From assembly GCA_012959275.1 (NCBI GenBank), contig DUDM01000061.1, forward strand, positions 1 to 55,024: a stretch of DNA of 55,024 nucleotides, read 5' to 3'. This stretch comes from Candidatus Poseidoniales archaeon (lineage in GTDB: Archaea; Thermoplasmatota; Poseidoniia; Poseidoniales; Poseidoniaceae). The notes below the pieces were generated by a model that ran no database searches, had not been told where the DNA came from, and worked only from the letters and a program-made list of their open reading frames with translations. Below, piece by piece: positions 38,811 to 47,535 of this stretch. The translations under genes were made by a program, and so were the position numbers. The number at the start of each line of letters is the position of its first letter. Positions within the stretch are counted from its first letter, which is position 1.

Positions 38811-39812
38811 ATGTCAATGCAGGTAGTGGTGCTGGCTGGGGGTATTGGAAGTCGTCTACGACCTTGGACTAACTCCATCCCAAAACCTCTTCTTCCTCTC
38901 TTGGATATGACCTTGGTAGAGCAAGTAGTCTCTGGGATTCCTACTGAATTAGTTGACCAGGTAATCATCGCTGCCGGATACAAAGTGTCGCAGATGAGGG
39001 AATACTTCTCAAAGGCGGATTTAGATTATGATGTTGTTATCGTACCTGAAGATGTACCATTGGGAACGGGTGGGGCTTTGAGGAATTGTATGGATCATGT
39101 CAGTGGAACCTTTGCTTGTTTTAATGGCGACGTAATATCATCGCTCGATGTCGGTGCGATGTTAAATCAACATAAACAAATGAGTGTACAAGGAACACTT
39201 GGATTATGGGAGGTTGAGGACCCAACAAGATTTGGAATCGTCGGATTGGATGATAACAAAATGATTACTAGATTCAAGGAAAAACCCAAGCCTGAGGAGG
39301 TATTTAGCAATTTAATCAACGCTGGTTCCTATATCCTTGAGGAGGAAGTCTTTGCCATGATGCCTGAAGGTAAATTTAGCATCGAGAGGGAGATTTTCCC
39401 AATATTAGCAGAGCAAGGTGAGTTGAGCGGATTTCCATTTGAGGGTTATTTTATCGACGCCGGCACTCCAGATTCATGGCTTGATGCAGTAGAGGTTGCA
39501 GTCGCTAATTCACGGCATAATGCAGGTCAAGTGGTAGATGGTTCTTGGTTTGCATCACAACCATCAAAAAATGTCCAAGGTGGAAGTATGATTTCAGATT
39601 CTGTCGAAATCCAAGAGAATTGTTCCCTCACTAGAAGTTCAATCCTCAGTGGTGCAACAATTGGCCGCTCCTCGAAAATAGAAAACTGTTTGATTGGCAA
39701 CAATGCATTCATCGGTGAAGAATGTTCATTGGAGGGAGTTATAGTCGCCCATGATGGAAATGTACCAGCTGGAACAAGTCTGTGTGGAGGAACTTGGCCG
39801 CCCTCAGATTGA
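38811..39812 (+). CDS. NDP-sugar nucleotidyltransferase with left-handed beta-helix-like C-terminus
   Basis: VVLAGGIGSRLRPWTNSIPKPLLPLLD, PLGTGGALRNC, FNGDVISSLD. Confidence 0.9.
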   Translation: MSMQVVVLAGGIGSRLRPWTNSIPKPLLPLLDMTLVEQVVSGIPTELVDQVIIAAGYKVSQMREYFSKADLDYDVVIVPEDVPLGTGGALRNCMDHVSGTFACFNGDVISSLDVGAMLNQHKQMSVQGTLGLWEVEDPTRFGIVGLDDNKMITRFKEKPKPEEVFSNLINAGSYILEEEVFAMMPEGKFSIEREIFPILAEQGELSGFPFEGYFIDAGTPDSWLDAVEVAVANSRHNAGQVVDGSWFASQPSKNVQGGSMISDSVEIQENCSLTRSSILSGATIGRSSKIENCLIGNNAFIGEECSLEGVIVAHDGNVPAGTSLCGGTWPPSD

Positions 39813-39837
39813 ATAATCGGAACCTCGGCGCAGGTCT

Positions 39838-40509
39838 ATGTCCAAACCGCTGATTGTAGTCAATTTCAAAACTTATGAATCCGCACACGGCCTTGCCGCA
39901 GTTGAATTAGCAAGGGCAATGGAAGTCGTCAACACTGAAGTCGAGACTGCAGAACTCGTTGCTGTCGTCAGTGCATTCGATTTAGCATCAGTCATTGCAG
40001 CTGCACCTACTCTTGACGTTTGGACCCAACACCTTGACCCAGTTGGATTTGGCTCCAACACCGGCTGGTTACATCCTTCAACTGCAATTCAGCATGGAGC
40101 ATCTGGAACAATAATCAATCATGCAGAACACAAGGTTTCAATTGAGCACGTAAAGGAATTGATTTCCCAACTCCCTATTGATTTCCCAGTATGCGCTTGT
40201 GCTGCCGATTTAGATGAAGCAAAGGCATTAGCAGCACTTTCTCCAACAATGATTGCAGTTGAACCTCCTGAATTAATCGGCGGAGATATCTCGGTAACCA
40301 GTGCTGACCCAGCAATTGTATCAGATACAGTTAGTCTAGTAAATTCGGTGAATCCACAAGTTGTAACTCTTTGTGGAGCAGGAGTAAAGAATGGGCAAGA
40401 TGTTTCAACCGCAATCGAATTGGGGACCTCTGGAGTATTGCTCGCAAGCGGAGTAACTAAGGCTGAAGACCCTTTGTCGGTTCTTCGTGACCTAGTATCA
40501 AGCCTTTGA
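39838..40509 (+). CDS. tpiA: Triosephosphate isomerase (archaeal type)
   Basis: VVNFKTYESAHG, WTQHLDPVGFGSNTGWL, NHAEHKVS, VAVEPPELIG-like, CGAGVKNGQDVSTAIELGTSGVLLASGVTKAEDP. Confidence 0.93.
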   Translation: MSKPLIVVNFKTYESAHGLAAVELARAMEVVNTEVETAELVAVVSAFDLASVIAAAPTLDVWTQHLDPVGFGSNTGWLHPSTAIQHGASGTIINHAEHKVSIEHVKELISQLPIDFPVCACAADLDEAKALAALSPTMIAVEPPELIGGDISVTSADPAIVSDTVSLVNSVNPQVVTLCGAGVKNGQDVSTAIELGTSGVLLASGVTKAEDPLSVLRDLVSSL

Positions 40510-41502
40510 ATTAACATATGCCTGCTCAGCTGCGGCTTGCAGTAACTTTGCACTCTCCATATCTTTCCCGCCTGGGCATGTGAATCGAAAGCCACAGTCC
40601 TTGCAACGCCATTTTTTTTCAGCAAGAGGAATTCTATCGAGGTTGAGCATAGGCCCAGCACTACGCACTAAAGTCCTAGCAGCCGAAATATCTGAGCGTA
40701 TCATTTGTCGAAGTATTTCAGTATCGTTCTTTTTCACCTGCCGTCGCCAAGTCCTCCAACCCTTTTTCTTTGAATGTGAAATACGGGCAATTTCGTAGGA
40801 TTCTTCGCTATCAGGCAAGGTCGGTTCTTCAAGAGCCCATTTGACCATTCCTAGAAGTTCAACTTCTCTCGCTGCATCTGGAAGGTGTTTCCAAGAATCA
40901 CTCAATAGTCGAATCAATACCCAGCGTTGAGGTCCTTTAATGATTAAATCGGGAGTCAAGTAGGCTAGGCCTTCCTCGGTTCTCGATAATTCGAACGGGT
41001 CAAGGGGTTGCCATTCTCCTGAAAATCTACAAGAAAGTAATTCACCAATTAACGGATGATTTAGAGCCCGACGAAGGATCAAATCGCCATCTTCGAGCAA
41101 TCTTGCAATGGAGTCAGGAGTTGGAGTTCTGTATAGAGCAGTTGGCCTTTGCAGACGACTTTGTAATTTCGCCATCTCATCCTGTTGAGAAGAGATACTA
41201 CGTTGGAAGCGTCGTTCCATCTCGCAATGTGCTGTATTGATGGACCAGCAAATTCCAGCATGAGCATCGAGCATCCAGGCTCTCAAAGTGTCCTTAACTG
41301 CACGTTTCAACAATTCATTTGCCGGAGCCCAGCGGCCTTGTTTCCACAACCAACGGCGTGGTCTATCCAGCACCTGACGGCCACCTCTTCCTGCAACGTA
41401 TTGTAGTAAATAGCGGCGAGGACAAGATTGAATCCAACGGCTTCTACTTGCACTCCAAACGGGAACCCAATTTCGTGCTTGTTGCTTCACTTCGCTGACC
41501 AT
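40498..41502 (-). CDS. Degenerate Cas4/RecB-like Fe-S PD-(D/E)XK-family protein
   Basis: SRSRWIQSCPRRYLLQYVAG and WRCKDCGFRFTCPGG cysteine framework; TPDLIIKGPQRWVLIRLLSD replaces the usual D..(D/E)xK. Confidence 0.65.
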   Translation of the reverse strand: MVSEVKQQARNWVPVWSASRSRWIQSCPRRYLLQYVAGRGGRQVLDRPRRWLWKQGRWAPANELLKRAVKDTLRAWMLDAHAGICWSINTAHCEMERRFQRSISSQQDEMAKLQSRLQRPTALYRTPTPDSIARLLEDGDLILRRALNHPLIGELLSCRFSGEWQPLDPFELSRTEEGLAYLTPDLIIKGPQRWVLIRLLSDSWKHLPDAAREVELLGMVKWALEEPTLPDSEESYEIARISHSKKKGWRTWRRQVKKNDTEILRQMIRSDISAARTLVRSAGPMLNLDRIPLAEKKWRCKDCGFRFTCPGGKDMESAKLLQAAAEQAYVNSKA

Positions 41503-41545
41503 GAAGAGAAATCAATAACGTCAAGGGTATTGAAGAAGGCGGTCC

Positions 41546-43912
41546 CTAAAAGAAGCCAATATTTTGAGCATCTAAGAATACAGACATCATCATCCACAAG
41601 GACAATGGAATCATGATTACGCCGTATGCCCTGAGTAAATCCGCTCTTCCATATTTTCCCAAGAGTACCGAAATTCTACCTGCCATCGATGAAATCATCC
41701 TAGCAACCAATACTACTGTGCCAGAAGTTATTATGCAGCCAATCAGCATAAGTAAGCCCATGCTTATTCCATAACCACTGGTCGTCAATGGGGTAGAAAT
41801 CATTTGAGGAATTAACATCGGTGATGTCATCCAAGAAATCAATCCAACCCACAAACCTAGTTGGAATTCGAGACGAAATTCTTCTTTAGGTTTCCAAAGG
41901 CGGTAGATGCGTGGAGAAAATCCATAGAGTACATTTCCAAGTAACTTGACCTCTAGGGCACAACCCCAAATCATTGTTGCAATCGCTTGGTAAATCAAAT
42001 AACTAGCGATTCCTAACTGGACAAGATACCAAGCCTCTCCACTTAATCCCGTCATTCCAAGAATTGCTACGGGTAAGGCAAAAACTAGGAAACCAAAACC
42101 AGCCGTCAAAACAGTCCCGCCCCAATTTGCACCTGGCGGCAATGGTTCCTCAGGACGCTGCCAATCACTGGTTGGCAAGGAAATCAAAATTAGCGGGAAA
42201 AATGCAGTCCAAAGTAGAGCAATTAGCATCATTGGGCCATTACCAGAGCCTTCTGAAATACCATCGAGTGCTACTTCAACATCTTCGAGAGTAGTACTTT
42301 CTTCCGTCCACCATGCTACATGACCGGAACCATCGATGAGGATTAAGCCATCAGCCATACCAGTAGGTAGACTGGCTGCGACACCTCCATCGTGTTCATC
42401 GAGCATTATCGCCCATTTCCCATCGACCTGTTCATTGAGGGCTTCCAATTCAAAGGGCGCAACTTCTTCTCCGGTTATCAGCATAGCAACACTCATTCGG
42501 TCAGATAGTTTGTCCTGAACCATTTCAAGAACTGATTGATGAGAATACACATTTGGAGAACCTACGATACTAACCGCAATCAGAGTTGCTTCCTTATCCT
42601 CCAATAGATTATCCAAAGACATCGCACTACTATTGTTACCTGCGGTATTCAGAACAAATTGGGGTGCCGGCCAATCATTGTCAATGCGTTCATCGGACGC
42701 TCCCAGATTAGGCATTTGGGAAGTTAGAGGTATCAAAAGGAGGGACATTACCAACATCAACACCATCAAAGGAACTGGAAGAATAATTGATTGCTTTATA
42801 TTCCAGCCTAACCAAAGTAAAACAGAAAGAAATGCCGTTGGTGCTAACCAATATATCGCATTAAAACCATCTTCTTCGGCCCCTTCATCCACGATATGCA
42901 GCCAGCCTTTGAAGTGGCATTCACCAACCATTGTGGTATGGTACCCATCATTTGTCTCCATGCAAAATTGAAGTAAATAATGACCCTTGCCTAATTTAGG
43001 AGTCACATATGTATAAGCGGTTCGAGATTCCTCGACGGTTCGGACATCTTGGGGGTCAGTGAATATTTCAAGAATAGATTCTCGGTCCATAGGCCTTCCA
43101 TCATCGGAATCAAGTGGCCCCCAAACTTCCAACTCGATGCTCCTATATCCTTCCATTCCCCAAGGTCCTAAGGCAATAAAGTCAACATGTGCAAAACCGA
43201 GGTCATCGTAAAGTACACGCGCTTCAGGTTTGAGAAGTTCCCCTTCGAGGACAATTCCGCCGTCGTGGACAATTCCGTTCCACCACAAATCGATTGGTGC
43301 GGTGCAGTCATGCATAACAGATAATGTGACCTCGATAACATCTCCAACGCTTAGATTAAGATTAATTTGAGTTCGATCAAACGTGAAGTTATGAGCCCTA
43401 GTTATCGTTTCTTCTCTAACAATAATCGATTCTGATTCATCAGAATAAACTACTTCTCCACCAGCCTTTACATCCAGAAATATTTGGGTTGGTCTAGTTT
43501 GAATAGCACAGGATGCCAATGGGATGAGGTCGGTTGCGGTGACATGAATAAATCCAGAAACATTGATTTCTGCATCAATCGCCTCAACCAATGGGGGAGA
43601 TTGGATTGAATCGAAAATAGTTCTACGAGTAGCAGAACCTCCAATTCTCATATTACCAGCAGGTTCAGTAGGATAAGGGTTGAGAATAGATAAATGGGTA
43701 TCTGAAGCATCACTGCCATTGAAAAACAATCTATTTTTTTGTGGAATTAGCCATTCCTCTTCACCATGCAGCCAGTCCTTGCCTGCGGCAGATGCATTAG
43801 AAGAAACTACACCAAAAAAGGATGAACCAACAAAGAAACACAGTAACAGGATGCCCAAGGCCTTACCTGTGCTGTGCTTCATATTGACTGCGTGCAAGAC
43901 TCTATTCAACAA
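41546..43912 (-). CDS. Large secreted/multi-TM protein with thioredoxin-like internal segment
   Basis: Signal peptide, long extracellular region, multiple TM helices. Confidence 0.6.
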   Translation of the reverse strand: MLNRVLHAVNMKHSTGKALGILLLCFFVGSSFFGVVSSNASAAGKDWLHGEEEWLIPQKNRLFFNGSDASDTHLSILNPYPTEPAGNMRIGGSATRRTIFDSIQSPPLVEAIDAEINVSGFIHVTATDLIPLASCAIQTRPTQIFLDVKAGGEVVYSDESESIIVREETITRAHNFTFDRTQINLNLSVGDVIEVTLSVMHDCTAPIDLWWNGIVHDGGIVLEGELLKPEARVLYDDLGFAHVDFIALGPWGMEGYRSIELEVWGPLDSDDGRPMDRESILEIFTDPQDVRTVEESRTAYTYVTPKLGKGHYLLQFCMETNDGYHTTMVGECHFKGWLHIVDEGAEEDGFNAIYWLAPTAFLSVLLWLGWNIKQSIILPVPLMVLMLVMSLLLIPLTSQMPNLGASDERIDNDWPAPQFVLNTAGNNSSAMSLDNLLEDKEATLIAVSIVGSPNVYSHQSVLEMVQDKLSDRMSVAMLITGEEVAPFELEALNEQVDGKWAIMLDEHDGGVAASLPTGMADGLILIDGSGHVAWWTEESTTLEDVEVALDGISEGSGNGPMMLIALLWTAFFPLILISLPTSDWQRPEEPLPPGANWGGTVLTAGFGFLVFALPVAILGMTGLSGEAWYLVQLGIASYLIYQAIATMIWGCALEVKLLGNVLYGFSPRIYRLWKPKEEFRLEFQLGLWVGLISWMTSPMLIPQMISTPLTTSGYGISMGLLMLIGCIITSGTVVLVARMISSMAGRISVLLGKYGRADLLRAYGVIMIPLSLWMMMSVFLDAQNIGFF

Positions 43913-44049
43913 CCCTACGCTTCAGTGTCCACCCCAACATTGCGATTCTGACCTGTCAATAATCATCCGAAGCAAGTCGGACTCTCGTGGATTAGTATTC
44001 GGTGAAAGAAGCACTTTGTCTATGGTAGGTAGTTAGAGGTAAATGCGCG

Positions 44050-44544
44050 CTAACCTCCATCTGTACTATTGTTGTTCAAGTCACCAGATGTTGTGTTATT
44101 ACCGGAATCAGACCCATCACTGTTTGAATCATCCGTACTGGTTTCAGGATTATCGACATAACCATCGCAGTCATCATCTCCAATCTCTGCTTGAGCATCG
44201 CAAGTCTCGCTGACTACATCCATGAAGACCACCATGTAGTACCCGAACAGAAGCACGAGAATCGCGATGAAGGACGGAAGCACCCAGTTCCTATCTTCGG
44301 GAATGAAGTATGATTTGAGATTAAATGGCTTTAATTCTCCATCACCTTTCTTCGGCTCGACCTTCTTACGTCGCCTCACTGCTCTGTGTTTCTTCTCCGG
44401 TTTCGGTTCTTCTTCCGGCAATTCTTCCATCTCTTCCTCCACTGGTTCCGAATCTTCTTCCATCTCTTCCTCCACAGGTTCCGATTCTTCTTCTGGCAAT
44501 TCTTCCACGTCTTCCTCTTCCTCTACTGTGTCATCTTTGCTCAT
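44050..44544 (-). CDS. Acidic (E/P-rich) single-TM protein with Ca-binding-like motif
   Basis: EEEEDVEELPEEE repeats, TM helix WVLPSFIAILVLLFGYYMVVF, IGDDDCDGYVDN. Confidence 0.6.
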   Translation of the reverse strand: MSKDDTVEEEEDVEELPEEESEPVEEEMEEDSEPVEEEMEELPEEEPKPEKKHRAVRRRKKVEPKKGDGELKPFNLKSYFIPEDRNWVLPSFIAILVLLFGYYMVVFMDVVSETCDAQAEIGDDDCDGYVDNPETSTDDSNSDGSDSGNNTTSGDLNNNSTDGG

Positions 44545-45846
44545 TCAGGCCACCCCCTTATCGGTGAAAATTACCACTATCAATGTCGCTACTACTAAGA
44601 ACACGGCAAATCCGATATTCGTCCACCGCTCAAGTTGTTTTGGATCTCCTTCTATTATCCAAGTTGGATTGAAATCATCCTCAGGAGGTTGCATGGCAAC
44701 TAGAACTCTCTTTTCAATTTCAAATGCTAATACTGCACCAAGGAGGAAGCCTGAGACTAATTGGGAAATTCCCAATATCGGTTGAAGTATTTCTGTGATG
44801 GTGGATACCGAGCCAGCCAGCGCCATGATTATCATCGCTCGGCTACCGCGCGGAAGATGGTTTGTTTGAACAAAACCAAATTTCACGCAGAGGAAGAGAA
44901 TAATCAATGGTCTAGCTAATGATTGCATCACCCCGTGTGTCAACAGCGCAAATGATTCTGAAACCGATGCTTCGTTCAAAATTGAGCCAACCAATTCGTA
45001 ATCTACCGATTCCGACTGATAGAAGTAGTATCGTATCATTCCTGCGAACAGCACGAAAACAAGGAAGCCACCTAACAATTTTGAGCCTTGTTTGTTCAAG
45101 TGCATTAGTGCACCTATGAATAATACGAATAAGGTCAAGCCGACGGTCACCAATTCAAAATTCCATGTAAGTGAAGTGAATAGAGGGAAGGGATGTGCAT
45201 AGGCTGGCCAATACGAATAGAACATCTCACCTTCAGTGAAAATGCCCATCCAGTCGAACCAGTTCTTGCCAGCCCACAGAGTGACTGCCATGATGGCGAA
45301 TAGACCAGCCTTATCGGTGGTCTTCTCAAGATTGTCTTCACCGCTGGTTTCAGAAGTCAGGAAATTCCAGCCTATGTAGGTATAGATTATCATCATGATT
45401 ATCACCGCCGGAGACATAGCGAACCACAGCCCCCATCCGGTCTCAGAATAGGCCGGAGTGCCATGTACAAACCATGCTTCCAGGAGATTTATTATCAGTA
45501 GAGCAACGAATATCTTGAGATATGTATCTCCTTTCTTGAACCACGGCATCGGAACGGTGAACATGGCTAGGAAAAAGGCCAGTACTCCAATTCTCCATAA
45601 ATTCCAAACTAGAACACCCATCAAATCAGTGACGAAGTCACCACCTTCTTGGAAATTATATCCAAAGGCCCCTGAAGCCCATTGATAGCCAAGGTGGCAT
45701 AGTAGGAACCACAACATGAATGTCGCCCCCATACGCTGAGTCCATGTTCTGTCATCCTTCTTGAGATGAAGAATCAAGATGAATGTCAATAATAGACCAT
45801 CTAACAAAGCGCCAACAACGGATAATGCCTCAACCATATTCGACAC
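44545..45846 (-). CDS. Multi-TM membrane protein, unknown
   Basis: About 10 hydrophobic segments. Confidence 0.6.
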   Translation of the reverse strand: MSNMVEALSVVGALLDGLLLTFILILHLKKDDRTWTQRMGATFMLWFLLCHLGYQWASGAFGYNFQEGGDFVTDLMGVLVWNLWRIGVLAFFLAMFTVPMPWFKKGDTYLKIFVALLIINLLEAWFVHGTPAYSETGWGLWFAMSPAVIIMMIIYTYIGWNFLTSETSGEDNLEKTTDKAGLFAIMAVTLWAGKNWFDWMGIFTEGEMFYSYWPAYAHPFPLFTSLTWNFELVTVGLTLFVLFIGALMHLNKQGSKLLGGFLVFVLFAGMIRYYFYQSESVDYELVGSILNEASVSESFALLTHGVMQSLARPLIILFLCVKFGFVQTNHLPRGSRAMIIMALAGSVSTITEILQPILGISQLVSGFLLGAVLAFEIEKRVLVAMQPPEDDFNPTWIIEGDPKQLERWTNIGFAVFLVVATLIVVIFTDKGVA

Positions 45847-45916
45847 AGGACTATTAAACCTATTAACCTTCTACCGACAATATAATCAAAAATGCATTTA
45901 TTAAGCCGCCTGATAG

Positions 45917-46807
45917 ATGTGGGTGCTTCTGCATCCAAGCAGAAACCCTCAAATCACCAGAGCAAAAGTTCGCTTCGTGGAAGAGGTACCCAATAGAGAA
46001 GCCGGCAGTGGTATCGGTGATAGTTACCTCTACAAGAGTGAAGAAGGAATTTGGAAAGGCAGCAGAAGCCGCGCCCTTATGTCGGTGCTCAGGGGCCTTG
46101 GATGGAATCTCGCGGCACCTCTGCACATTGAACCCTGCCAATTTGGGCTCAGCAATCACAATTACAAGATTTTTTGCGGCGACTTTGGTCCACTCCTTCT
46201 GAGGATATTCGGGCCGAGCGTCGGAGATACCAACCCAGATGAGAGGCACATTCAGGACTCTGGGTTCGGAGCACATGTAGTGCAGCGTCTTGATTGGGGT
46301 AGACTTGAGACGTGGTTGCCAGGACGGACGATGCAGCGCGGAGATTGCGACAACAACCAGATGTTAGCGGCGCTCGCCCATGAATTGCGTCGCCTGCATA
46401 CGGTGGCTGGCCGGAACCACAACGACCTGAACTTCACCAATGTTCTGGTATGCGACAGTGTAGACTCCCTCGTCATTCACCTTCTCGACTTCGAATATGC
46501 TGGTCCACTTGATCCACCCTTCGACGTCGCCAATTTCTTCTGTGAGTGGATGTATGATTACCAATCGCCTCGGTGGTTTGAGCCAGATTCGACGCGCTTC
46601 CCGTCTGACGCACAGGCTCGCTCCTTCGTCGCACAATATTTGGAAATCACCGATTGCACCGATGGAGAAGTGTCTGCCTTTCTGAAAGAGGTCCAGACGC
46701 GGATTCCGTCCGTACATACATTCTGGATAGATTGGGCCATGAAGAATTTCTCAGATCTAGATGAGTATGTACAATACGCCGAGCAGCGCCAAATCCTTGT
46801 GAAATGA
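45917..46807 (+). CDS. Choline/ethanolamine kinase-like protein
   Basis: FGLSNHNYKI, GRLETWLPGRTM, HNDLNFTNVL, HLLDFEYAGPLDPPFDVANFFCEWMYDY. Confidence 0.82.
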   Translation: MWVLLHPSRNPQITRAKVRFVEEVPNREAGSGIGDSYLYKSEEGIWKGSRSRALMSVLRGLGWNLAAPLHIEPCQFGLSNHNYKIFCGDFGPLLLRIFGPSVGDTNPDERHIQDSGFGAHVVQRLDWGRLETWLPGRTMQRGDCDNNQMLAALAHELRRLHTVAGRNHNDLNFTNVLVCDSVDSLVIHLLDFEYAGPLDPPFDVANFFCEWMYDYQSPRWFEPDSTRFPSDAQARSFVAQYLEITDCTDGEVSAFLKEVQTRIPSVHTFWIDWAMKNFSDLDEYVQYAEQRQILVK

Positions 46808-46859
46808 GATATTCTTTCTCTAACTCTTGTGCGTCCGTTGGAGTATCCTGAGTGGATGT

Positions 46860-46875
46860 GGACGCTTGTGCGTCC
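46860..46875. repeat. Hairpin repeat GGACGCTTGTGCGTCC
   Basis: Perfect 6-bp arms, TTGT loop; half-copy CTTGTGCGTCCG at 46826-46837. Confidence 0.85.
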
Positions 46876-46896
46876 GGACCAAACTATTCGAATTAC

Positions 46897-47535
46897 TCAA
46901 TTTTGCCCAGTCTCATTCCACTTATACAGAATCTCCTGAGCCGAGGAATAACCATCGCAAAGGAATTGCACCTTTCCATCGCTTTCCAACACCAGACTTG
47001 GAAATGAATAGGCTCCAATTCGCCGCCGAGTGTTGAACCCTGCCTGTAATTTTGTTTCAACCTCTGCTGAGATTATTTCCGCATGGAATTCCCCTTCGTC
47101 AAGACCGAGTTCTGTGGCTAGAGAGCAAAGAACTTCTACATCTGAGGGATTTCTTGCTTCTAAGTAGTAGGCTTGTTGAATTCGGTCGAACATCTCTGGG
47201 CCCTTGTCTGCTGCCGCTATGACGGCACGACAGGCAGGGTAGGTCGACCTGCGCGGTTGACAGTTCTCCCAGAAGTCCCAGTTGAATTCCGCTCCAGTTC
47301 TGTCGTTGACTTGACGCCAAGCCTCTTTGACGTAGGACTTTGTTTCCTCAGGCATAGGCTCATCCGAGTCTCTTGCAAGTCCACCCATCACGAATTCTAT
47401 TTTCACATCCTCACTAATTGCTTTGAAAACTTCATCTCTTGCTTCTCTGAAACCCCAGCACCACGAGCACATTGGGTCAGCCACATAGTAAAGGACGGAT
47501 TCATTTGGGATGCGATCACCTTCGACTCTCCTCAA
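46897..47535 (-). CDS. DsbA-family thioredoxin-like protein
   Basis: VLYYVADPMCSWCWGFREA (CxxC after beta strand), YSFPSLVLESDGKVQFLCDG. Confidence 0.85.
   Translation of the reverse strand: MRRVEGDRIPNESVLYYVADPMCSWCWGFREARDEVFKAISEDVKIEFVMGGLARDSDEPMPEETKSYVKEAWRQVNDRTGAEFNWDFWENCQPRRSTYPACRAVIAAADKGPEMFDRIQQAYYLEARNPSDVEVLCSLATELGLDEGEFHAEIISAEVETKLQAGFNTRRRIGAYSFPSLVLESDGKVQFLCDGYSSAQEILYKWNETGQN

Noticed and set aside
44267-44785. 172-aa Ser-rich plus-strand ORF
   Set aside because: Antisense of acidic E/P repeats in the 44050-44544 gene; low-complexity artefact.
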